Below are positions 28,347 through 36,529 of a stretch of DNA of 64,000 nt, in pieces. Under the pieces are notes generated by a model. It saw nothing but the letters and a program-made list of their open reading frames with translations, did no database searches and had not been told where the DNA came from. Positions within the stretch are counted from its first letter, which is position 1; each line of letters begins with the position of its first letter. Source of the stretch: Tritrichomonas musculus (lineage: Eukaryota > Parabasalia > Tritrichomonadida > Tritrichomonadidae). A program made the position numbers and the translations under genes. Location: NCBI GenBank assembly GCA_039105265.1, contig JAPFFF010000012.1, positions 434,001 to 498,000 of the forward strand, read 5' to 3'.

Positions 28347-29432
28347 ATGAATCAAACGCTGGATCGACGACTAGAACAATTTCAAAATAAGGTACAGGTA
28401 AAAATTAACATTGCTGATGATCATATTCAACGTGATATCGAATATCTCAACAAGTTACAAAAAGATATCGTAGAACAGCAAGACATTTTACAAAAGTTAG
28501 GTAATCAAGTTGTTCAACGACAACAAGTTGCCATTGGCAAGAACCAGCGCAAAAAAGTTAATAGAGGCATGATGATTGCAAAATTAAAATCAAATCATGC
28601 ACTCACAATTCAAGAATTGGAAGCAAGCAATGCTGATGAGATTGATTCACTTAACCAAGATTTTCAAAATACGTTATCAGAAATTCAAAAATCAACTCCA
28701 AAAAGAGTTCAAGAAAAAACAGCTCCTATTGAGTTGGAAATTAAAAAGGTTCAAGATTTAATTGCAAAGAAACAAGAAGAAAATGCACATGTCGAACAAG
28801 TTCTTGAACCAGATTCCGAAATAGAAATCGAGCAGACTCATGAAATGGAATTTAACCGCATTAAAAAACTTGAACAACGCCTTCAAGAAAAAAATCAAGA
28901 AAGATTGAATTCTCTTCTTCAGGCGAGACAGCAACTTTTTGAGTGCGTTCACACTTTAGAAGAAATGGAGCAAACGCATAATGTAGCAATGGATAATTTC
29001 AAAGATCAGCTCTCTGAAATGGATGAAAAATATGAGGCACAAGTCAAAAGAGAGGCTGATGAACATAAGAAACAGACTGTTTCTGTAAAACAGAAAATTA
29101 AGGAAATAGAACAAATGATTAAATCTTTATCAAAGTCACTTCATAGAACAGAAAAAAGGCAAAAAGATCAATTATCTAATTTATCAACCCAAACAGAAAC
29201 TTTGCAACAGCAATTATTAACCATAAAGAAACAAGAAGCAATTCAAAGAGAGGGAGAAAACGAAATTCAAGAAGTGTCTAACCAATTATCATCTTTGAAA
29301 AAGACATTATCTGATAGGGAAACGATATTAAATCAAATGAGAGGAGATAACGAATTAATGAAACGCGAAATCGCCCGAATGTATCATGAAGCTAAAATGG
29401 CTAAGCGAAGAGAAATGCTTAAAATTGAATAA
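28347..29432 (+). CDS. Coiled-coil protein (361 aa)
   Basis: ATG at 28347, just inside the inverted repeat. Nearly the whole protein is coiled coil: heptads run from about 5 to 350, with a short break near PDSEIEIEQ (residues 150-160) and another around 65-75. The C-terminus is basic (KMAKRREMLKIE). No catalytic or membrane features. Length and style resemble the 384-residue protein encoded at 35247, and both end in a segment with regularly spaced N, E, L, R and I, but I cannot prove common origin by eye. Function unknown. Confidence 0.88.
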   Translation: MNQTLDRRLEQFQNKVQVKINIADDHIQRDIEYLNKLQKDIVEQQDILQKLGNQVVQRQQVAIGKNQRKKVNRGMMIAKLKSNHALTIQELEASNADEIDSLNQDFQNTLSEIQKSTPKRVQEKTAPIELEIKKVQDLIAKKQEENAHVEQVLEPDSEIEIEQTHEMEFNRIKKLEQRLQEKNQERLNSLLQARQQLFECVHTLEEMEQTHNVAMDNFKDQLSEMDEKYEAQVKREADEHKKQTVSVKQKIKEIEQMIKSLSKSLHRTEKRQKDQLSNLSTQTETLQQQLLTIKKQEAIQREGENEIQEVSNQLSSLKKTLSDRETILNQMRGDNELMKREIARMYHEAKMAKRREMLKIE

Positions 29433-29614
29433 ATTATATGTAAATATATAAACATTCTTTTTTCTTATATATTAAAAAAAATTAAAAATAATATATTGGT
29501 AAGAATGCTTTGTTTAAAAAAGAAATAAGCATAGTAATAATATTAAACTCAAAATAAAAACAAACGGTAAAGATTAATTTTAAAAAATATAGCAAACATA
29601 TCAATTAATATAAA

Positions 29615-31126
29615 TTATTTTCTTGATTTTGCAACTTTGGTTCTATTTTTAGGATGATTTCTTTGGGTTTGATTTTGATCTAAATTTTTATTTTTAATTT
29701 TAATTGTATTTATTTGCTTCTGGAGGCTTTTGTTTTCATCGTTAAGATCATCTAATTTCTTTTGGATTTCTAGTATTTGCTTGTTTAATTTATTGTTAAT
29801 AGATCTAATTTTACTTCTTGGAAATCGTTCAATGACATTTCTGTCTAAATTTAATTGATGGCTTTCATCCATTTGGTCTTCCAATTCTTTCTGAATATTA
29901 AAAATTGTTTTACAATTCATTTCTTTCATTTTTTCATATTCATTTCTTACCTTTTCTCCAATTTCGAATTGAAACTCGTTTAGATTGACGTGATACTGTT
30001 GAGTTAAAATTATATCAATACGATCATTTTCTTTCTGTGCAACTGATTTGGCCGCATCTTCTTTCCAAGTATCTCGAGTAATATTTGATCGCTTAGAGTT
30101 TGTTGAACGGTGAGAAGGTGAAGTTAAATTCGTACGACTTGTTCGATTAGTTTGGTTTGTTCTTGAACTTCTACGAGATGAAGCTGTTGATTTAGCTCCA
30201 GGCCTTCTTCTAATTGTTTGGTCGTCATCTTCATTATTATCGTTGTATATGTTTTGCTGAAATATTGGATGCATTTCTCGTCTTGAATGACGAGAAGAAT
30301 GAGATTGATTATCTTGATTTGAATTCCTAGATTTTCTGGAGGCTTGAGAATGAGAATAATTGAATGTTATCTTGGTTGGTTGCTCTTCTTCATCACTTCC
30401 TGAATAATTCTCATCAGATAAATCTTCATTTCTTTTTGAATGCTTTTCTTTTCTTTGTTGGAATGACTCATCATCAATGTTACTTTTAGTTCGTTGCTGC
30501 TTTACTGCTTTTCTCTTTATTTGGCTCATTTTGATAACATCATATGCTGAATCATCTGATGATGATATTTGAGGCCTATTTGCTTCCAACTTGTTTATTG
30601 CTGCTGATGGAATAGTTAAATTTTCAGTAGAAAATTTTCCAGACAAAGTGTTCAAAGGTGAATCAGATGATTTTTCATAGTTAGACTCATCCATTTTATC
30701 TTTTTGAGGAACATCCTTAGAAGAATTTTCTTCCTGCTTTGGGCCTTCTGAATTTTGATTTACGGTTTCTTCGTTTTCTGCTTCTATTCCTTCTTCCTCT
30801 TCATAATTATCTAGTTTCTTTGAATAAGACAATTCTTTTTCATCACTGTTTGAATAATTTGCTTCCTTAACGCCAGATTCTTCTTCTGTATATGGAGGTG
30901 GCTCTTTCTTTGGATTTTTGATTTCGATATTCTCTTCTTCTTCTTCATATTCAGATTCTGAAAATTTTGGAATCATATTATTTTGTGGAGATTTTCCAGC
31001 TTCAGTGGCACTTATAGCTGGATTAAGTAAGTCACTGCTAAACTCATTTTCTGAAGATGTTTCTTCTGAGGAATAGTCATATCTTGCTTTTTTCTGTATT
31101 TTCGACTTTGATTTTCGAGTACTCAT
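29615..31126 (-). CDS. Low-complexity charged protein with C-terminal coiled coil (503 aa)
   Basis: ATG at 31126. Residues 1-340 are disordered in appearance: a basic start (MSTRKSKSKIQKKARYDYSS), then acidic and Ser-rich blocks (YEEEEENIEI; YEEEEGIEAENEE), then Ser/Arg-rich blocks (SRKSRNSNQDNQSHSSRHSRR; RRSSRTNQTNRTSRTN). From about 345 to 490 it is helical (TWKEDAAKSVAQKENDRID ... LDDLNDENKSLQKQINTIKI), ending in a basic tail. It could be a scaffold or nucleic-acid-associated protein; no family recognised. Its upstream region carries two copies of CACTTTTTCAAT. Confidence 0.85.
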   Translation of the reverse strand: MSTRKSKSKIQKKARYDYSSEETSSENEFSSDLLNPAISATEAGKSPQNNMIPKFSESEYEEEEENIEIKNPKKEPPPYTEEESGVKEANYSNSDEKELSYSKKLDNYEEEEGIEAENEETVNQNSEGPKQEENSSKDVPQKDKMDESNYEKSSDSPLNTLSGKFSTENLTIPSAAINKLEANRPQISSSDDSAYDVIKMSQIKRKAVKQQRTKSNIDDESFQQRKEKHSKRNEDLSDENYSGSDEEEQPTKITFNYSHSQASRKSRNSNQDNQSHSSRHSRREMHPIFQQNIYNDNNEDDDQTIRRRPGAKSTASSRRSSRTNQTNRTSRTNLTSPSHRSTNSKRSNITRDTWKEDAAKSVAQKENDRIDIILTQQYHVNLNEFQFEIGEKVRNEYEKMKEMNCKTIFNIQKELEDQMDESHQLNLDRNVIERFPRSKIRSINNKLNKQILEIQKKLDDLNDENKSLQKQINTIKIKNKNLDQNQTQRNHPKNRTKVAKSRK

Positions 31127-31548
31127 TTTAAAAATAGTTTTTTAAAATTCACTTTTTCAATTATTTATGATAATCACTTTTTCAATAAATATTTCTACCA
31201 AAGAATAGATTTTGATTGAGGAATTTGAAATATTATTTTTATCATTTCTTGAAAAAAAATTGTAATAATTTATTTTTCAACATGCAATAACTTATATAGA
31301 TGGCCAAGCTTCAATATATTTTTGTTAACAACAATTCTATAAATACATATATAAAATAGTATAATCTTTACTAAAACAAAGAAAGTTAATCAAAATAATT
31401 GTCATTCCATATTATTTTTTGTAAATGATAGCATCACAAATATTAATTGGCGTTTTTTTTTTCTTTCGCAAAAGATTAAATATAATAGCCTTCAACTTGA
31501 TTTTTCATAAAGAATAGCTTATTCAAATGAAAATATAATTAAATGATA
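31127..31548. promoter_or_regulatory. Intergenic region with paired TTGAAAAAGTGA words
   Basis: On the minus strand ATTGAAAAAGTGA occurs twice, at 31150-31162 and 31175-31187, 25 bp apart and 24-61 bp upstream of the 31126 start. The rest of these 422 bp, downstream of the acyltransferase-like gene, is AT-rich and unremarkable. Confidence 0.4.
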
Positions 31549-32511
31549 CTAATCTTTGTGAATTTTTGATTCAGAGTTAATTGAATCATAGTATTGCCTA
31601 GCTGCTTCATAGTCAACAGAAAGAAGAGGGACCCGAAGAATTTTTGACATAACCATTCGTACATTTTGAAGCCAATCAGAAGTTATGCAACATTTAAAAT
31701 GAGGAACATCTTGTGGTAAAGCAATCTTGACCTTCATACCAGACATTGTTCTTCCAAGCATTTTGAAAAGATGCAAAAGACCATTTCCAAAAGTGAAATT
31801 TGGCGATGGACCAGAATTACGATGTGAAAAACAAAAAATATGAAATTTGGTTTTGGAAAAATCAATGTTTTCGCCAAATTCTGTGAATTGAAGAATTCCA
31901 GAGCCATTGGTTGGGGTACATTCAGGAAATACTACAACAGGAGAGCGATTTTCTTTAGCTATTTTAAGAATTTTTTCTAAACTTGCTCTTTTTCCTTTTT
32001 TCATTGGATGATTTGAGAGAGAATTTACAAGGATTGTGAAAAATGAATAAACAATAACACTTTTTGAATCATATGGAACAACAAAAAATGGGGAATATTG
32101 CATTTGAAACCATATTAAATTTAAATAGGAACCAAAATTAGAAATTATAATATCACCTGGGTTTACAGAATCAACTTCGCCTAATTCATTGAAAGTATCA
32201 ACAATTGATGTCGGTTCAACTGAAATAAAAACATTTCCTAATAAAAACAAAAGAATGCGGTCAAATATTTTTGAATTGACTTTGATTAATACTGTACGAA
32301 TTTCGTTGACCGGAATTATCATCGCCAAAACGTAATAAAGGAATGATAACGAAAAAATAAATATAAATAATGGTATTTTTAAGCAAGCAACGAAAATCCT
32401 GACAATTACCATAGCAGGATGCACAAATGTTGATGTTTTTTCGAACGGATTAATGTTAGTTGATCGATCGACCCACGCATCAAAACTCAATTTTGAATTC
32501 TTTTCATTCAT
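31549..32511 (-). CDS. PlsC/LPLAT-type acyltransferase-like membrane protein
   Basis: ATG at 32511, 320 residues. Residues 33-68 are a hydrophobic hairpin (VRIFVACLKIPLFIFIFSLS ... VLAMIIPV), as in membrane-anchored lysophospholipid acyltransferases. Block III is clear: VVVFPECTPTNGSGILQF, matching the FPE.T.sNG substrate-binding motif and particularly the PECT variant seen in yeast LOA1/Vps66-like proteins. Block I should be NHx4D, but here it reads SNFGSYLNLIWF, with Phe at the His position and Asn at the Asp position. So the fold is recognisable while the catalytic pair seems lost. If active it would acylate lysophospholipid at the ER; it may instead be a non-catalytic lipid-binding paralogue. 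It is divergent from the STPGR gene at 32608. Confidence 0.7.
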   Translation of the reverse strand: MNEKNSKLSFDAWVDRSTNINPFEKTSTFVHPAMVIVRIFVACLKIPLFIFIFSLSFLYYVLAMIIPVNEIRTVLIKVNSKIFDRILLFLLGNVFISVEPTSIVDTFNELGEVDSVNPGDIIISNFGSYLNLIWFQMQYSPFFVVPYDSKSVIVYSFFTILVNSLSNHPMKKGKRASLEKILKIAKENRSPVVVFPECTPTNGSGILQFTEFGENIDFSKTKFHIFCFSHRNSGPSPNFTFGNGLLHLFKMLGRTMSGMKVKIALPQDVPHFKCCITSDWLQNVRMVMSKILRVPLLSVDYEAARQYYDSINSESKIHKD

Positions 32512-32607
32512 AAATTTTAAAAGTTAACAATTAAAAAACTTTTTCAGAAAATACTAACAAATTTATGATGTTCGTTATTGATAAAAATTTAAACAACAAT
32601 TTAATAA
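32512..32607. promoter_or_regulatory. 96-bp divergent promoter
   Basis: Only 96 bp separate the acyltransferase-like gene (minus) and the second STPGR gene (plus), so both core promoters must lie here. AAAAAACTTTTTCAG at 32534-32548 is the one word shared with other promoter regions. AT-rich otherwise. Confidence 0.4.
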
Positions 32608-33789
32608 ATGACTCTTGATAATTTCGCAACATCAATCTCAAGAGATTTTACGCCTGGACCTGGTGCATATTCAACAGAAACATATCGCGCTGTTGGCGAT
32701 AGATATTCAATTAAGTGCAATATTCGGCCGAAGTATGGATCTCGTCCACCATTAACATCAGAAATTGATTATCCCAAAGAATATTCGTCATTTACTCGAA
32801 ATAGAAAAACAATTAGTCCAAAATACCAACCTCGCAGAATTGAAGAAACACCAGGGCCAGAATTTCTCCCAAATCCCAGAGAACAATTTAGTAAGAGTGT
32901 TTGCATCAAGAGTAAATATGCAGATCCTGACACAAGCATGTATCCTGGACCTGGCACCTATTCGCCTGGCGATTTATCAAAAACAAAAGTTCCACCAATG
33001 GTTGGGCGCTCAAAAATTATTTTATCAGATAATCCAGATTCACCAGGGCCAGCAGCATATAATGTTTTGCATAAAATAGGTGAAGCGCCAAAATATACCA
33101 TTCGTCCTAAAACAGCTCTAATTGAAGATAGAAGTCTTAACCCTGGAATGTTGTACAATAATCCACCGAAAATTGGTGAGAGTACTCCCAGGTGGACTAT
33201 ATCGCGTTCTAAACGAAAAGGCGATATAGATCGAAAAGTACCAGGACCTGGTACTTATCAGCATGATGTTCCACACGATAGCAGAATTGCACCATGTATT
33301 CGTCCAAAATCACAAATTAAAGATAGAGAATACTATGATGTTCCATTAAGAAATGATCATGAGTTTCCAAAGATTACACAAAAAACAATAGGGCTTAAAA
33401 CCGAGTGTGAATATTGGGGGTCTCGCAATAAAAATCCTGGTCCAGGATTTATGCCAAAATCGACTTTGGCTCAAAACGGTTTAACAATTGGTGAAAGATT
33501 CAAAAATAAAAATGCTCAAGATTCACCTGGACCTTCTGATTATAATCCTCAAAATGCTCGACTACCCAGCGAACCTATTTTTACGGTTAAAGGGCCAATG
33601 GCAAGAGATGATTGGCTCCCAAAGAAAGCTAATGAACCTGGACCAGCTGACTATAATACTCGATCTAAAAATTCTGCACCAAAGTGGATTATTGGTGATA
33701 GGTCAATTAATCGAACAACAAGGTCAATGAGCTCTCAAAGAGAACTAACTGTTTTAACCAGCCGAAAGCCAAAATCTTCTTTACAGTAA
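32608..33789 (+). CDS. STPGR (sperm-tail PG-rich repeat, SHIPPO/ODF3-like) protein, second copy
   Basis: ATG at 32608, 393 residues made of PG-rich units through its length: TPGPGAYS, TPGPEFLP, YPGPGTYS, SPGPAAYN, VPGPGTYQ, NPGPGFMP, SPGPSDYN and EPGPADYN, with W/Y-I-x-G/R-type strands between (WTISRSK, KWIIGDRS). This is the STPGR family, known from axonemal and microtubule-associated proteins. Size matches the other copy at 4004 (397 residues), but repeat sequences differ throughout, so the duplication is old. The tail is Ser/Arg-rich. Likely an axonemal or cytoskeletal microtubule component. Confidence 0.9.
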   Translation: MTLDNFATSISRDFTPGPGAYSTETYRAVGDRYSIKCNIRPKYGSRPPLTSEIDYPKEYSSFTRNRKTISPKYQPRRIEETPGPEFLPNPREQFSKSVCIKSKYADPDTSMYPGPGTYSPGDLSKTKVPPMVGRSKIILSDNPDSPGPAAYNVLHKIGEAPKYTIRPKTALIEDRSLNPGMLYNNPPKIGESTPRWTISRSKRKGDIDRKVPGPGTYQHDVPHDSRIAPCIRPKSQIKDREYYDVPLRNDHEFPKITQKTIGLKTECEYWGSRNKNPGPGFMPKSTLAQNGLTIGERFKNKNAQDSPGPSDYNPQNARLPSEPIFTVKGPMARDDWLPKKANEPGPADYNTRSKNSAPKWIIGDRSINRTTRSMSSQRELTVLTSRKPKSSLQ

Positions 33790-33921
33790 CTTATATATGT
33801 ATATTATTTTAATGTTTTTTAATATTAGTTTCAAACTTCTTCTTTTGAGTAAAATATATATAATCTTGATAAAAATTAAATTAATTTATTAAAAACATGA
33901 TTTTTATAATCAAAAATAACA

Positions 33922-34446
33922 TTAAAAATATTTTAAAGGATCTAAAAAAATATCTTTTTCGTTAAGCTTGTCGAAATATGTAAAACCTGTTGGCTCAAGT
34001 TTTTTCGGGGGCTGCGTATCATCGCTTCCAACAGCTTCTGTAGCCATCTGGACTTTTTGTGTTTTAATGATTTCATTTTTTGGAGTAGGTTCTGTTGTAG
34101 AATACTGTGATTGAAGGCTTGCCACTTCTTGATTCAATTGAGGTTTTACTGGATGATTTTGAGAATCTGTTGAAGAAATATTATTAGAGGGATTATTGTG
34201 TATATTTTTTTTCTTTTGCAATATTTGCCTAGATTGCGATGAAGATGACAAATTCTGTCTGGCTTTGATTTGATTTTTACTTCGAGCTTTTTTCCTATCT
34301 TCATCAATTTGATTTTGAAGAAGTTCAACGATAGAAGGGTTACTAGCATTGCTTTGATTCTTTGGCCTTGTTATTGAAGCAGTCTCAGTGTTTGGTTTAG
34401 AAGGAGCATTCTGTCCAGATTTTGGAGTTTTTCTTTTAGGGATCAT
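33922..34446 (-). CDS. Hypothetical disordered protein (174 aa)
   Basis: I start at ATG 34446 (MIPKRKTPKSGQNAPSKPN), because the longer reading needs a TTG. 174 residues, Lys/Ser/Asn/Gln-rich and probably disordered, with one short helical stretch (SIVELLQNQIDEDRKKARSK) and a C-terminal hydrophobic motif (PTGFTYFDKLNEKDIFLDPLKYF) that may be a docking peptide. No family recognised. It is divergent from the small gene at 34535 with 88 bp between the starts. Confidence 0.65.
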   Translation of the reverse strand: MIPKRKTPKSGQNAPSKPNTETASITRPKNQSNASNPSIVELLQNQIDEDRKKARSKNQIKARQNLSSSSQSRQILQKKKNIHNNPSNNISSTDSQNHPVKPQLNQEVASLQSQYSTTEPTPKNEIIKTQKVQMATEAVGSDDTQPPKKLEPTGFTYFDKLNEKDIFLDPLKYF

Positions 34447-34534
34447 TATAAAACTGGGCAAGCTAATCAAATATTTGAATTAAAACTTTTCGTTATTTGA
34501 TTCAAATAAAATTTTGAAAAACGTTTATTGTCAA
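34447..34534. promoter_or_regulatory. 88-bp divergent promoter
   Basis: Between two divergent small genes. It contains TTAAAACTTTTCGTTATTTG at 34481-34500. No recognised element; the tight spacing implies shared or overlapping promoters. Confidence 0.35.
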
Positions 34535-34879
34535 ATGCCGTGTAAACAAAAACTACAATATACTCAAAAAAATAATCACCCGCTTCCTACAAATCCAAAA
34601 TATCCTACAAATCCAAAATATCCTACAAATCCAAAATATCCTATAGGTAAACCTCAAATTTTTTGCCCGAATAAAACGTCAAATAAACGCAAGCCTTTAC
34701 CTGAACTATCATCTCCCCGCGCTTCTCCTGAAACCATTAAACAAATTGATCAAATTGATCAAATTTTTAATGATATATTTAATATTATTAAAGAAGACAA
34801 TGAAATTTTATCATATACAAAAGAACATTTTCCAAATCTCTGTCCAGAGACAGATAAAAACACGGATGTAAAAAAATAG
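34535..34879 (+). CDS. Small protein with three NPKYPT repeats (114 aa)
   Basis: I start at ATG 34535 (MPCKQKLQYTQKNNHPLP). The protein contains three exact copies of a six-residue unit (TNPKYP), encoded by a perfect 18-bp tandem repeat at 34586-34639. It then has a basic Pro/Ser linker and a helical C-terminal part (ETIKQIDQIDQIFNDIFNII). It is short, but its composition and ATG support a real gene. Identical DNA, not just protein, in the three repeats points to recent expansion, and copy number may vary between strains. Function unknown. Confidence 0.6.
   Translation: MPCKQKLQYTQKNNHPLPTNPKYPTNPKYPTNPKYPIGKPQIFCPNKTSNKRKPLPELSSPRASPETIKQIDQIDQIFNDIFNIIKEDNEILSYTKEHFPNLCPETDKNTDVKK
34586..34639 (+). 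repeat. 18-bp perfect tandem repeat, three copies, in coding DNA
   Basis: CCTACAAATCCAAAATAT occurs three times without a mismatch, keeping the reading frame (six codons per unit). A fourth unit begins (CCTATAGG) but diverges. Confidence 0.95.
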
Positions 34880-35246
34880 TTCTCAGAAAACCTGAAAAAA
34901 AATCTATTTGTTTATTAGAAACCATATTTTGATTTTATTTTCGCAATATCATTGATATTATCAGACATTATTTATATGTTTACTCTAAAATGTTATTTAA
35001 TACTAAAAAGTTTTGATTCTTCTTTCTCTTCAACGATCTTATTTTATAATTCCGGTTTTTATTTGCCTCTACCTTTTAATTATAGATTACTTTAAAAAAA
35101 TAGTGAAATTAAAAAGTAATGCCATTGGAGTGTTTTATCTTTATCTTTAAATTTGGGGGGGGGGGGAGAAAAAAAAATTTTTCAAGAATAAATTTCATAA
35201 ATTAACGTCTTTACTAAATACTTTTGATCTTTAGTTTTGATTCATA
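34880..35246. other. Intergenic region with a G12 run
   Basis: 367 bp. A run of 12 G at 35155-35166 followed by an A-rich stretch stands out in this AT-rich DNA, 80 bp before the next start. AACGTC lies at 35203. Otherwise nothing recognised. Confidence 0.5.
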
Positions 35247-36401
35247 ATGTCAGATGAATATTTTAATGATAATTACTTAAGTACTCCTAATGCTGTTTCA
35301 CGTGTTCAAAAGTATCTTATTGAAAAAGGAAACTTTCAAATGAATCAAACTCTCGTCTTACAAGATGATGAAATTTTAAGACTTAAAAACGCTCTTCGAA
35401 TGATCAAACAAAAGATAATCAAAGTTGATGAAAAAACAATCAAAGCAATTAAAAAATTAAGAGAAAAGAAAAAACAAATTAAGCAGATAATCCACGAAAT
35501 ACGAATAAATAAGGCAATGATTTTCCAAGAAATAAATGATAAATATGCCAAAAAAGTCAAGAAAGCAAAAAAAAAGCATCAAAAAAATTTAACTCTTCTT
35601 GATGATACAGCATCACAGAGCATGATTCAAGAAAAATATCGAAGCGAAAACGATACCGACACTGAAATTTTAAATGAAACCATTAGGAGCATTAATCAAA
35701 AAATTGATTCAATTAGGTCTGAGCAAACCTCATTCATCCTAGAATCAACAGAGCGTGCAAATGATACCATAAATCGATATAAAATCCAAGCTAAAACCAA
35801 AAGGGTTCGTTGCGAAGAATTAAAACAAAAAATTAATGAAATATGTAAATCAATCGACCAAATAAGAATTGAAAAAAAGCAAAAATTAAGATCCATTAAT
35901 AATCAAACAATTGAATGTGAATCACAAATGTCAACTAGTAAAACACAGTTTCTTTCACAACTCAGCTCTTTTAATGATGACGAAATTAATAATAATTCGG
36001 AATTAATAGGATTAAAAAGACAGATCAAAATTGCATATGAAGCCAAAAGTGAAGTTATCCAGCGAACAGAAAAATGCAAATCTAATTTTAAACTAAAGAA
36101 ACAAGAACTCAAAAGAGAGATCGAGTCATTACAAGTCGAGCTTCAAGAAACTAAAGAAAACAAAGGAAAAAATAATATTCTTCCATTAATTTATGCTGAA
36201 AATGAATTTATTTTAAAAATTCAACAAAAGATTAAGAATGGAAATGGAATCTTGAAGAAATTAAGAGAAGAAAATTTAGCACTTAGAAGAAAAATAAATG
36301 AATGTGATTATATATTGCATGGTCGGACAGGAAGTTACCAGCGCTATTCAGAGATTTCAAGATTAGATAGTTCTCCTCAAGAAAATTCAAGTACTCTTTA
36401 A
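35247..36401 (+). CDS. Coiled-coil protein (384 aa)
   Basis: ATG at 35247. A non-helical N-terminus (MSDEYFNDNYLSTPNAVSRV) precedes almost continuous coiled coil from about 45 to 350, rich in K, Q, I and E, with a break near 125-140. The end is a polar tail (GRTGSYQRYSEISRLDSS). No catalytic, membrane or targeting signal. Similar in size and plan to the 361-residue protein at 28347. Function unknown; a cytoskeletal role is plausible for trichomonads but not shown. Confidence 0.88.
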   Translation: MSDEYFNDNYLSTPNAVSRVQKYLIEKGNFQMNQTLVLQDDEILRLKNALRMIKQKIIKVDEKTIKAIKKLREKKKQIKQIIHEIRINKAMIFQEINDKYAKKVKKAKKKHQKNLTLLDDTASQSMIQEKYRSENDTDTEILNETIRSINQKIDSIRSEQTSFILESTERANDTINRYKIQAKTKRVRCEELKQKINEICKSIDQIRIEKKQKLRSINNQTIECESQMSTSKTQFLSQLSSFNDDEINNNSELIGLKRQIKIAYEAKSEVIQRTEKCKSNFKLKKQELKREIESLQVELQETKENKGKNNILPLIYAENEFILKIQQKIKNGNGILKKLREENLALRRKINECDYILHGRTGSYQRYSEISRLDSSPQENSSTL

Positions 36402-36529
36402 TCAATAATGTTTTATAAATGTTTTTTTTTTGTTTGAAAAAAAAAGCACGTTTATTATTTTTTTTTCATTTCAAAATCTATAATTTTTTACTATATAAAA
36501 TAAAATTAAAATATAAATCAAACATCATT

